From: Symsagittifera roscoffensis
Lineage: Eukaryota > Xenacoelomorpha > Acoela > Convolutidae
Length of the DNA stretch: 64,000 nt
Direction: 5' to 3'
Assembly (NCBI RefSeq): GCF_963678635.1
Contig: NC_087068.1
Coordinates: forward strand, 42,185,649-42,249,648
This document shows, in pieces, positions 1-10,095 of this stretch. A model generated the notes under the pieces. That model was not told where the DNA came from. It saw only the letters and a program-made list of their open reading frames with translations, and did no database searches. Within the stretch, counting starts at the first letter, position 1, and every line of letters starts with the position of its first letter. The translations under genes and the position numbers were made by a program.

Positions 1-494
1 CAACTGCATCGATAAAAAACTGAAATTCACTTTAAAATCTTTTTAGTTTAAATATTTTGGCTATAACTAAGTTCCAAAATTTTCTTGAATTAAGATTTTT
101 TTCTCAATGTAAATTCTTTGCTATTGTCAAAGATTAATTCTTTGAAGCTACTAGTCATCTTTTCAATTTCAAACTCGGAAATTGCTAGGCGCCAATTTTT
201 TAGCATCATCCGAAAGTAAGAAAGATTTTTTGAATTTATTTAAATAAAAAGTGTTTTCAATTCATGATATTATCAAATTTTCTCACTGCAAAAAAGTTTT
301 AATTTTTTCTTAAATTTATGAAATATTGATCTTTGACGAGGAATGATTGTTACCATGTGTTCACTTTTTCCCTTCATTTAGAAGTTGATTGGGTCGTTAA
401 TGTATAGTGAGAAAAAAGATCAAATATTCAGTACAAAAAATGATTTAAAAAGCCTTGTTGAATAAATAGGGATGATAATAAAAAACCGACTCAC
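1..494. other. AT-rich sequence left of the glutathione synthetase-like exons
   Basis: This is AT-rich sequence with no convincing coding exon. It should be intron or further downstream exons of the minus-strand glutathione synthetase-like gene. A short open stretch on the minus strand near 105-215 sits where the next exon could be, but I could not match it or find good splice sites. Confidence 0.4.
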
Positions 495-1343
495 GTTTGA
501 GATAGACGATACACAATTTCCATTGGTTGCACCTCTTGTGTATCTGCAATCACTAGTACTCCCGGTCTGGACACTCTTACCTTTGAGTCATTAACGAACC
601 CATTTGACCCCGAATTTGAGTCGAAAATTTTCGCCAAGTCAGATTTTTCCCCCAGGTGATTGTAGAAAAGCCAATGAGACTTTTCAGGGGTCTGAATTTG
701 GTCGTTGGATTTTTCTGATAACCTGGCATCTGTTAGAAATCTTTGATGTATGATTGAAATGCAATCGACCAGTTTTTGACTCCTGTTTGAAATTTCGTTT
801 CTGAATGCTCGCTTCTCCCTGAAAACAAAATTAAAAGTCCTGTTCGGACACCAAAATACTCGCTAATTTTTGAAGTGTTTCTTGCTTGTCCCATAACAAC
901 CAACTGTTGTTGCTTAATAAGAACCAACTGTTCTTAAATAACTTAGAGAATTTTGATACATACATAATCGGAAACATCTGTGCAAATTGCGTTTCCGTGT
1001 TATCTTCACTCATGCTTTAAATTTCTTTTACTTGCCGATGGAGCTGTTCAAGGACATCGGCATACAAGGCCATGGCGATAGCTATCGTGTTGATTTCAAC
1101 TAGCTTCCAATCTTGGCTATCTTTGTCCACGAAGTAGTCACTTCTGATTATTGAAAAGTATAGTTTCTTCTCGAACATTCTAGAAGCTAGCGACTTGGTG
1201 TGGATATCTAGCAGTCTTTTGATAAAGCTGTCTGATTGCACAGTTTTTTCAAGTACTTCAGCCAGAATTAATTCGTGGGTTGCGAGTTTGAACATCAACT
1301 GGTCCACTACATTCAATTCCATGGATTTAATTTGTGCGTATTT
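495..1343 (-). CDS. GSS: Glutathione synthetase-like gene, partial (two or more exons)
   Basis: Glutathione synthetase joins gamma-glutamylcysteine to glycine using ATP in the cytosol. The best exon is 1343..1032 on the minus strand. It contains a LLDIH segment, then RSDY, then VEINTIA, in the order and spacing of the substrate/ATP-binding region of eukaryotic glutathione synthetases. It is preceded by a TTTTTCAG acceptor and ends at a GTAAAAG donor, 104 codons in phase 0. A second open segment at 729..495 follows a TTTCTAACAG acceptor and ends at a GTGAGT donor. It contains VLVIADTQE, which fits the next strand and helix of the family only loosely. The phases of the two exons do not join directly, so an intermediate exon between 1031 and 730 or another acceptor is needed. 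Both ends of the gene are missing. It could be a divergent paralogue or a pseudogene; plant-parasitic nematodes are known to carry expanded, divergent glutathione synthetase-like families. Confidence 0.6.
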
Positions 1344-2370
1344 CTGAAAAACTATCAACTGGTTAGAATTTGATATTCACAGGAACTTTAGTTATGTCTT
1401 TAGAAACCAAAAGCATGAAATTTTGTCAAAAGCCAACTAAGTGAAGGCGCTCGCTGTCTCCAAAAAAATGTTTTGCAATAATAATTTATAACCGTAGGGC
1501 AATTAATAACCGTAAATAACTTTGTTGACAGGACTTATTTCATCTCCTAGAATCTTAGATCTGACATGCTCAATTCTTTGAAAATTAAAAAAAATTGCTA
1601 TAAGTTAAGTAGAAATTAGGTACAACCCGTTTTTGGTTGGAGTTATTTTTCAAAAAATGTCTCAATTTTTTTTTCAAGTTGGTGGTTTTCGTCCTAGTTT
1701 CTGTCAGTTCATCTTACTTTCTAGAGCATGTGTCTTCTTAGCATTCAAACAATTCTTACAACTATTGAAAGTTTAGTAATTTGTAACTGTACCAAGTCTG
1801 ATTTTGGGTATTTTTGAATATTCAAACAGTTTCATTTGATACTCTATCGGCTCAGTCAACTTACATTGCATAATTTGAAAGGCAAATAAGTTTTAATGCA
1901 CTTGTTTGTTTCAGATTGGATGGGTCGTATAATTTTGTAAAATTTTATGCAAAAGTTTTTTGACAACAATTTTGTTTTCAGCTCGAACAAATTTCGACCC
2001 AAAATTTATTGCCGCTCTGTAATTGATTTTAAAATCTTTTTAAGGCTTTATGAGCATATTTCTATACAATCATGAAAATCTTGTAGCTGTATTTTTTTCA
2101 ACTTTCAAGTTACTTTTTCAAATCAATTCAAAAGAAACTTTTTCAGAACTTTTTTGCATCGCAAGTGTTGAGAAGCTCCGCTTCGCCTCTGTGTTAAAAT
2201 ATGAAAACAAACAGCAAAATGCTTAAACCTGATTGGTGGAATTTAAATACAACGAGAAAATCATTCAGTTCGGAAATTATGCGCAGCTCAGTTATTTTGG
2301 GCAGAAAAAGTAAAAAGATCCTTATTTCTGAATTATCTATATAACGAGTGAAATTTAACTAAATAAGTCT
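1344..2370. other. AT-rich non-coding sequence upstream of the glutathione synthetase-like exon
   Basis: The N-terminal exons of the minus-strand gene should lie in this direction, but I found no supported exon. The sequence is AT-rich with homopolymer runs and no recognised mobile element. Confidence 0.4.
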
Positions 2371-3248
2371 ATTTGTTCCGACCATCGAAAATGGGGAGAA
2401 CCTTTGTATTCGGGTGTACTATAGTTTTTATTTCTTTTTTTTTCACGCAAAATCAGGTACTACAAATAATCATTGGAATGGGTCGAGGGATAAATCATAG
2501 TGAAGACCTTTCAGTCGTGAATCGAAAGACATTCAAAAATTTCCAAATTTTTTCTACACTGTCGAGAAACTAGTTTTGAATTTTTTGATTTCTGGTCTAA
2601 TTTTGGGCTTTTAACCTGACCGTGTAGGCTTACAGCAGCTTATTTACGCTTAATTTAAGCCGTGAAATTTTAATTTCACTCAATTAAAGGGAGTTATGGA
2701 GTTTCTTAACGCTATTTTGGGAATCAGAAATTTAAAATTCAAAACAAAATTAAGCAAAAAAATGTATTAAAGCCCTTTCAGTCGATATTCGATTCACTCT
2801 AGAAAATTCTCAACTTTTTTTGCGAAATTCCTAAAATCATTTTCTTGTGTCGGGAAAATCGGTTTGAAATTTTTGATTTCTCGTCTAATTTCGAGCAAGT
2901 GAGCAGGCTTACATTAGCTTATTTAGGCTTAATTTAAGCGTTGAGAACTTAGTTTTATTCATATGAAGTTAGTTTTTGGAGTTTTTAGCATCGCAATAGG
3001 AACCAAAAACTTCAAAAATTTGGGGGAAAATTTTTGAAAAATTAGAAAGAAAAAGTTTTTTTTTTATTTTTTTTTTGTTTTTCTTGTTATTTGTCTTCAA
3101 TAATTGTTTTCCAATTTGCGTATTTTACAATGATTGATTGCTGGTACCTGAATTCTACTTTTTTGCTCAAATTCCTTCATCAAACCACTCCGAAAAAAAA
3201 CACTAACTAATTTGAAACGATTTTTGTGTTGTAATTTTATAAGACTGG

Positions 3249-3293
3249 TCGGAAATTTCTGTGCGACTTGCACATTAACCGGCTATCCTTGCT
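3249..3293 (+). repeat. Dispersed ~40-bp motif, copy 1
   Basis: The motif reads TTCTGTGCGACTTGCACA followed by TTAACCGGCTATC. Near-identical copies occur at 3,597-3,640 and 5,012-5,055. Conservation of this block exceeds that of its flanks. Confidence 0.6.
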
Positions 3294-3596
3294 TATGATT
3301 TTTTCTCTTTGTTTTTCTATGCAAAATCAGCTAGCTTAAAAATTTATGGGAATGGGTCGAGTGATATATAATATTGAGCCCTTTCACTCGTGATTCGAAC
3401 GACATTAAGAACTTTACGAAGAGTTGTCCCGGCATTGAAAAAAAAACAGGTTTGAAAGTTTTGATTTTTAGTCTAAGTTCAAGCAAATCATGTAGGCGAG
3501 CAGAGCAGGCTTGCAATAGTCTTTCCTTCTTAATTTAGGCGGTGAAACCTTTGTTCTACTCAATTAAAGCTGTTTTCTGAGCTTTTTAGACTATGG

Positions 3597-3640
3597 TCGG
3601 AACATTCTGTGCTACTTGCTCAATAACCGGCTATCATGTT
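3597..3640 (+). repeat. Dispersed ~40-bp motif, copy 2
   Basis: It contains ATTCTGTGCTACTTGC followed by AATAACCGGCTATC, at the right edge of the 2.4-3.6 kb tandem repeat. Confidence 0.6.
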
Positions 3641-3827
3641 GATTTATTTCTTGCGCAGAGGTCCGCAATCTCAAAATTTTAAAATTCAATCAGGTGCTAA
3701 ATCATCAACCAGTTTTGGCACCAATCATTATTTAACTCCAGTAGTCGTCCTTGAAGGCATAAAAATTTGAAAGCATCTTAATGTATCAGCTAGCATAAAT
3801 TTGATTCCAAATTTTCATAAAATAGTA

Positions 3828-3852
3828 ATTAATAATAATAATAATAATTAAT
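3828..3852. repeat. AAT microsatellite
   Basis: A short run of AAT units (about seven), flanked by AATT-rich sequence. Confidence 0.8.
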
Positions 3853-5370
3853 TGTTTGCAAATTATATTCTATTCATTGTAAGAGTACTGATTACAACCA
3901 AATGAATTCTCATTGCGAGAACGCCATGGAACTTTGCAGCCCGTTTTCAGGCGCCTCTGAAGTACTACATACCGTTCAACTGAAATCGTATTTCTCAGAA
4001 ATAGACAATACAAACTTCATCTACACACATGTAGCAGATTTTGATTTGTAGGATTATGAATGTAGTTTTTTGAAGGGGCGGTTTTTGAAACATTTTGTCG
4101 ACTGTTTCGGTCATCGTAGATTTTTGGGTTAGTTAATTAACCTTTCTATGCCAATAATTTTGTGAAGGAGACATTTTTGGATTTTTGGTTAGTTTTCCTC
4201 CAGAATGCATGCACAAAAACGTGCGCACTCCGAAGTGCGTTTTTTAGGTACGCTTTCTACAGTTTTTTTGTGAGTATTATGAATGATCTCAAAAAAATTG
4301 CATACTTTTATTTATTTACCTAGTTTTGAAAGATATTCCAATCAATGACAGTTTTGTTAGACAAAATGCATCAAAAAACATTGAGAAAAAATAAACCAGC
4401 GAAAACAGTTACTTTATTGCAAAAATGAAATCCAGTATTTAATGGTCGGTTTCCGAAATGCAAAAAACTCGGCTGTTTTTATTTTTAGTTTTATTTGAAT
4501 TTTATTTCTGATTTTTAGGCTAGCCGATACACTTACCGTCTGTGATTTATGACTTTAAAGCTTTTTCGATGGAAAATGCGTGCAATTTTAATTTCAGTAC
4601 CTTTTGTCGAATTGAGACAGGATAGAGTCCCAGTGGAAGAATTTGAAGTGAGCCATCCTTCTTCTTGATGAAGAACTTTCTCCTCCTGAGTTCTTCGCCC
4701 AGGCTTTCGCCTGAAATTCGAAAACCCTTGGCTGTTGCTTGATCTTTTAAATATATATAACAGAAAAGATAGCCAATTTTTGTTCAATTAGCAAGTTCTG
4801 CTTACTTATTTTTAAAACGAGGTATAGAAATCAAGGAAACATACTGAATCATTTCAATAAAATTGTTGAAAAATCTTTTCTTAGTTTTTGAACATTTGTT
4901 ATGAATAATTTTTCAAGCTAGTGAGGGGACTCGATTCGTTTAAAGTTAAACTCAGTCTGAATTTTATAGTCTTAAAAACGGATAAAGAAGTTTTTCTCAA
5001 CACAGAGAACTAGGAACTTTCTGTGCTATTTGCACAAGCAACCGGCTATCCTTGTTTCTATTTTAGAGATTAATTCTGTATGCACCCCTTAGGGTGATTT
5101 ATGTATATATATTGTTAGCGAATAGCATTTTTATTCCCTTTTTTAATTGTGAAAATGAACTTTGTTCCCACTCACCGTATAATTCATCCAAACTTGACAT
5201 TATTTGCAGAAGAGCTGTTTTTTCTGATCCAATTTGGTCGTTATGAATATGGTAAATAAGTAAATGAAGTTAAAGATAACATCGAAAAGATGATAAGTCT
5301 GACACTTTAGTTCGAACTTCAGTAAGTTTTGAGTTAATTTTGCAGATTGAGCGTTTTAAAGCATGAGCAT
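3853..5370. other. AT-rich intergenic sequence
   Basis: No supported gene. A third copy of the CTGTGC...CCGGCTATC motif lies at about 5,012-5,055. A segment at 5,170-5,210 (TTCATCCAAACTTGACAT) recurs at about 7,640-7,665, linking this stretch to the 5.6-8.2 kb repeat complex. Confidence 0.5.
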
Positions 5371-5371
5371 G

Positions 5372-5632
5372 CAACATTCATTGATATAAAAATAGATCTG
5401 CTTAAACAAGTTGATTTTTACGCTTTCGACTAGCATACGCACCAAAAGTACCATGAGAAATGACATAAAAAAATTTATTTTTAAAGCAAATAATTCAGTA
5501 GTGTTTTGTTTCCTCAGTGCGCCTGTCGGTCGTTGCTTTTTTTTCAAATTGATTTATATATGAGCTCTTTGTCAGTAAAATTTGTCAGTGGATTAAAATT
5601 GTACTCTGTAATCCTTACAATCACCAGCAGAT
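5372..5632 (+). repeat. Diverged copy of a ~350-bp dispersed repeat
   Basis: From AAAATAGATCTGCTTAAAC onwards this aligns, with many changes, to 8,285-8,600 and 8,985-9,280 and to their duplicated partners. Shared landmarks are an AGCAAATAA segment, a GTTTTxTTxC segment and AAAATTGTACTCTG near the end. It is the most diverged member seen and lies outside the tandem duplication, so the family is dispersed. Confidence 0.6.
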
Positions 5633-7228
5633 TTAAGGTTTAGGATTTGTCCCCCTGCCGACCCAAAGGGTCCCCCTTTTGAACAATTTTGTAATCTCAA
5701 TTTTCGGCTGACGGACACTAAAATTTTCTATGGCTCCAATATATTCAATTTGAAAGGAAACCGCGCACCGCAAAACGCAGTTATTTGTCAAAATTTTACA
5801 AAAAGTGCCAAAAACGCATTTATTGGCCTGTTTCTTCAAAATTTTTCCTGTGGCGCAGAAAAATTCATCAAAATAGGGTCTTTTCTCTATAGTGATTTTT
5901 GACAGCTCGGAACATTTCTTTGGTCAAGCTAAAAAGAAGTCCTAGGTCCTAGTCGAGAAAATCCTAGATCTGCTCCTGAAATATATCATCACAATTTGCT
6001 TAGATAATTAAATATTGCGCAGTAAATATAAGTTATCTTTACAGCGGAACGTTTGTTCATCTAAAGCAAATTGGTTTTTCGAAGACCAAAAAATTAAGAT
6101 CAATTTCAGGGACAGATCCAGGATTATTTCGAGGGGTGGGTGTATTAGGATTTTCCGACCTTCTTTCTCCGACCTTCTTGCGACCTTCTTTTTAACTTGA
6201 CCAAATTGATTTTCTGAACTCTACAAAATCACTACAAAGTCGCTTGTTTGACCAAATTTTCTGCGAGCAGACAATTTTTCAGAAAAAAAACAGTCCAAAA
6301 ACGCGTTGTTTGGCATAATGAAAAGTTTTGAGAAAAATTGCATTTTCCGGCGCGCGTTCCTCACTCAAAAATAGTATATTTGGGGCGCCAAAGTCGTCTT
6401 TAGAAAAATTTTAGAGTCGGTGAGCCAAATTTGCATTCCTAAATTAGTACCGAAGGCACTTTGCGGTAATAACCATCTCTAAATTTTGTATTAAGTCCTA
6501 CCTTCTGTTGGCAAGCTCGCGACTGCGGCGGTCACTATTTTATTGTTCTAGTAACGGAATATTTGTGTTCGGGTGGTTTTTTTTTCTCAAGACAAATTTC
6601 GACATTTTAACTTGCCATTTTTGACGGAATTTTTTAATATCATTTAAAAGGTATTGTTGTCTTGAGCTCAAATTTGAAAAGAAGTTTTAGTTGTAATCTT
6701 TTTTTGTAAGGTTATGAGGGTTTAATGACTGCGATTTCAATCAATTTTGGACAGTTAACGCACGATACATTTCGCACTATTAACATGTGAGCGGAGATTT
6801 AATCTGTCTTAGAAATCGTTCCAAATTGATTGAAAGAAGTTTATTTGCCATAATTGATTTGTCACTAGGAGCAAAAACTATCACTTTGTTTTTTATATAG
6901 CGTCTGGGCAGTTTTGTCGACTTTTTTTTAGGTCAAACAAATAGATTTTCCGAGCTCACCCAAAACAGTACAGAGACCTTGTTTTGGCTAAATTTATGAG
7001 CCGAAGGCAAAATTTTGAAAAAACAGGCCAAAAAAGGCGTTTTTAGGCAGTTTTTGGAAAAATTTTTGCAAAAAATTGAATTTTTTTGGCGCGCGCTCCT
7101 CTCTTCAATTTAGTATATATTTGCGCACAAGGCGCCTTTTGAAATTTTTTCGGGCCTGTCACCAAAAATAAATTTCCCAAAATTGACAAAAGGGGGACCC
7201 CTTAGGTCGGCAGGGGGTCGAATCCCTG
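5632..7228. repeat. Foldback-type element with ~300-bp inverted arms
   Basis: The left arm starts with TTTAGGATTTGTCCCCCTGC near 5,638, and its reverse complement ends the right arm near 7,225. The arms continue inwards for roughly 300 bp with recognisable similarity, including a CTCAATTTTCGG-like block and an AAAACGCNTTT...GGCCTGTTT block. A further copy of the arm lies inside at about 6,240-6,440 in the same orientation as the right arm. No transposase frame is visible, so this looks like a non-autonomous DNA element or a decayed foldback repeat. Confidence 0.65.
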
Positions 7229-8175
7229 ATGAGGGGCGTCCGACCGCCCCCCCGCACTCTCCTCAAATCCGCCCGTTTGCCATAATTGATTTGTTACAAG
7301 GGTCGAAACTTATCACTTTGTACTTTATGTGGCGTCTGGGGGTATGATTTTCACAAAAAATCTCAAATTAAATTTTTTTTGTTTTATTTGATTTTTCATG
7401 ATATTACTGCTCCATAGACCTCCAACAGCAGTCTGAACATTCAGGGCTTTGCCTTGCACAGCAGTCTTGTTGATTTTTGCTGAACAAAGGACAATTCTTG
7501 GCCTACCGGCTCGTTGAAACAATTATTACTTGGGACTGTTCATAGGACTGTTTTGTATGGGACTATTTTGTACAGACACGGTTTATTCATCGAAATTTGA
7601 TGCTATTTTGCGCAGGCATTTTCTCCCTGCAACTCATCGTACAATTCATCCAAACTTGACATCACTGGCTGTGCCGAAGAAACTGTTGCAATTCCGTGCA
7701 ATTTTCAATTATATGAACGTAATCCACAAATGAGATGAAATAAAAACAAGACTGCTCGTGTCAGGGCGAAGCCCTGAAAGTTCCATGTGCGTTTTAGCGT
7801 TTATGGAGCACTGATAACATAAACAAAATAAAAAATAAAATGAAATAAAATAAAATGAAAAACTTTTTTTCTAAAATTTGAAATTATTTCTATGAAAATC
7901 ATCACCCCACACGCCATATAAAGCACAAAACAATAGATTTCGCTCCTTGTAACAAATCAATTGTGGCAAATAAGCTTCATTCAACCAATTTGGAACGATT
8001 TCTAAGACGGATTAAATCTCCGCTTACGCGTTAATAGCGCGAATTATATCGCGCGTTAATTGTCCCAACTTGGTCAAAATGGCAATCTTTAAACCCTCAT
8101 AACTTTACGAAAAATAATCACAGGTGAAATAAAAACCCACCCCGAGCACAAATATTCCGTTACTTTTGTATCGAA
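6545..8175. repeat. Second inverted-repeat pair overlapping the first
   Basis: The segment at about 6,545-6,915 runs from AACGGAATATTTGTG through TTATGAGGGTTTAA and GGAGATTTAATC to a CACTTTG...GCGTCTGGG end. Its inverted counterpart is at about 7,900-8,165. A shorter direct copy of the inner end occurs at 7,265-7,345. The left half overlaps the 5.6-7.2 kb foldback element, so one is inserted into, or composite with, the other. Related DNA recurs at 12,385-12,480 and 17,030-17,125. Confidence 0.6.
7735..7865. repeat. AAAAT-rich low-complexity tract
   Basis: Repeated AAAATAAAATG-type units at about 7,800-7,865 sit between the inverted-repeat arms. Confidence 0.6.
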
Positions 8176-8249
8176 AGTCGGAACAAAAACTTCTAAAAAG
8201 TTATTCTGGCAGTTTTGAATGGCACATCAAGTTATGGTTATAAGATACT

Positions 8250-8605
8250 AAAATATTTAAAAATTATGTGTGCAACTTTCATTAGGATGAAAATAGATCT
8301 GCGTAAACCAGTAAATTTTTTTGCTTTAGCCGAACATATGCAGCAAAAATACCAAGAAAAAAATTTAATATGTTTTTTTACAGCAAATAAAGTCTTCAGT
8401 ATTGTTTTTTTCCACAAAACGCCCTTTTGTTGAGCATCTAAATTGAATTTTTTTGAGCGCATCTACCAAACGTTTGTCAAAATTTAAAATTGTACTCCGT
8501 TTTCTTTCTGCGTATCTACAGCATATCCGACAAAAATTGAGACACGCTGCAGTCGTGGTACCCGACTTATGTAACATCAAAACATCCTTAATTAACCTTT
8601 TTTCC
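8250..8605 (+). repeat. ~350-bp dispersed repeat, copy 2
   Basis: It contains GAAAATAGATCTGCGTAAAC, then CTTTAGCCGAACATATGCAG, then ACAGCAAATAAAGTCTTCAG, and ends with CCCGACTTATGTAACATC. It is about 90% or more similar to 8,945-9,300. Its inner part is the left edge of the tandem duplication. The small peptides it can encode recur only because the DNA recurs. Confidence 0.8.
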
Positions 8606-8611
8606 CTTTTG

Positions 8612-8948
8612 GCGTAATCATTCTTCTATGGCTTCTGTAAGAAAATTAATTTTTTTCCGCTCGTCCAAAACTCACGGCCAGTGAAATTGGACTACACTAC
8701 TTCATCATTTAAAACAATATATTTCTACAATACTGAAATTCCGTTTTTTTAGTAGATTTGTATAAATCACCAACAGTTTTTACCGATGTATTTAAAGTTG
8801 ATATGTCTTGAGTTTATGTTTACGTGTTTTTATGACTTGTTTTGTTGAGTCTTTTTTTGATGACATAACCTGAACAGTACGCTAATCTCATTTAAAATTT
8901 TTTCTGTAGTTTCATTTACAAAAATTTGTTTATTTGAGCAAACGAAAT
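8612..8948 (+). repeat. ~320-bp dispersed repeat, copy 1
   Basis: It runs from ATCATTCTTCTATGGCTTCT to TTTATTTGAGCAAACGAAAT. Copies occur at 13,272-13,580 (within the duplication) and 19,138-19,440 (outside it), so it is a dispersed family. No coding capacity and no obvious terminal inverted repeats were seen. Confidence 0.75.
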
Positions 8949-9310
8949 ATTTAAAATTTATGTGTGAAACTTTCATTTAGATGAAAATAGATCTGCGTAA
9001 ACCAGTAAATTTCTTTGCTTTAGCCAAACATATACAGCAAAAAAACCAAGAAAAATATTTAATATGTTTTATTACAGCAAATAAAGTCTTCAGTATTGTT
9101 TTTTTCCACAAAACGCCCTTTTGTTGAGCATCTAAATTGAATTTTTTTGAGCGCATCTACCAAACGTTTGTCAAAATTTGAAATTGTACTCCGTTTTTTT
9201 TCTGCGTATCTATAGCATATCCAAAAAAAATTGAGAATTGCTGCAGTCGTGGTACCCGACTTATGTAACATCAAAACATCCCTAATTAACCTTTTTCCCT
9301 TTTGGCACAA
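8945..9310 (+). repeat. ~350-bp dispersed repeat, copy 3
   Basis: This is a direct repeat of 8,250-8,605, separated from it by the ~320-bp repeat. The sequence from ATGTGTGAAACTTTCATTTA to CCCTAATTAACC aligns almost base for base with the earlier copy. Confidence 0.8.
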
Positions 9311-9749
9311 TTATGGCAAATTTCAGGACTCAAGAAATGCTGATACTCAGACTTATTTTTTTGATCGACTTGAGGGTCCCGTTGACACTTATTGCATTTT
9401 GTATGTAACTCAGCGTGTCTTTATGTTACGAAGCAACAAGATTTTTGCTGTAGATTTTCCGAGAGTTTTTGGCACGTTTTGGGTCCTCTATTATTGCTGG
9501 CAACTTAAACTATTGCACGTCTGTAGATGTTAAATACCGAGACGCTCCGATGCTCAACCCTGTGTATGTGCTTGGTTCTGATCCATTTTCGATCTATTAG
9601 CGTTTACTTCAGTTCTTTTTTAAGAAACATGAGTAGCAAAATTCGCTATTTTAGGAATTTATCCACCGCAAATTGTTTTTTGTAAGCCTAATTTTTCTGC
9701 AAAAAAAATATATTTTTTTAAACTTTTTTAACGCCCATTGTCAAAAATG

Positions 9750-10059
9750 AAGAGCACATTAGGAAAAACAGTAGGTTTTGGGGATTGATTCTCTACAGAC
9801 ATTCACACTCGAACTTAACGACACCGCAAAGCGGTCCCTTGAATAATAAATTCAGCGGGGCCACCGAGGTTCACAACTATCCACAATCTCGAAAAGGTTA
9901 GGTTGATTGCAACTATTCTGTACTGTAATATGTAACTTGTCCCCTTTTGGTATTGCTCTTAGGAATTTGAACTTCTGTTTCTCTTGTGCTGCTCTCACTC
10001 TGGTGAATTATCAGCATGATGAACTAATATCAATTAAACTTCCAAACAACTTAACTAAA

Positions 10060-10095
<36 letters not shown>

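Larger units (their letters stand above)
2455..3645. repeat. Three diverged tandem repeat copies, roughly 250-600 bp apart
   Basis: Three related blocks occur at about 2,475-2,730, 2,768-3,012 and 3,349-3,610. Each has, in order, a CCTTTCAGTCG or CCTTTCACTCG element, a gatttcTGGTCTAA-like element, a GTAGGCTTACA-like element, CTTAATTTAAGC-like and CAATTAAAG-like segments, and a GAGTTTTT-type end. They are diverged by many substitutions and indels, so the array is old. The short reading frames inside are not conserved between copies. Confidence 0.7.
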
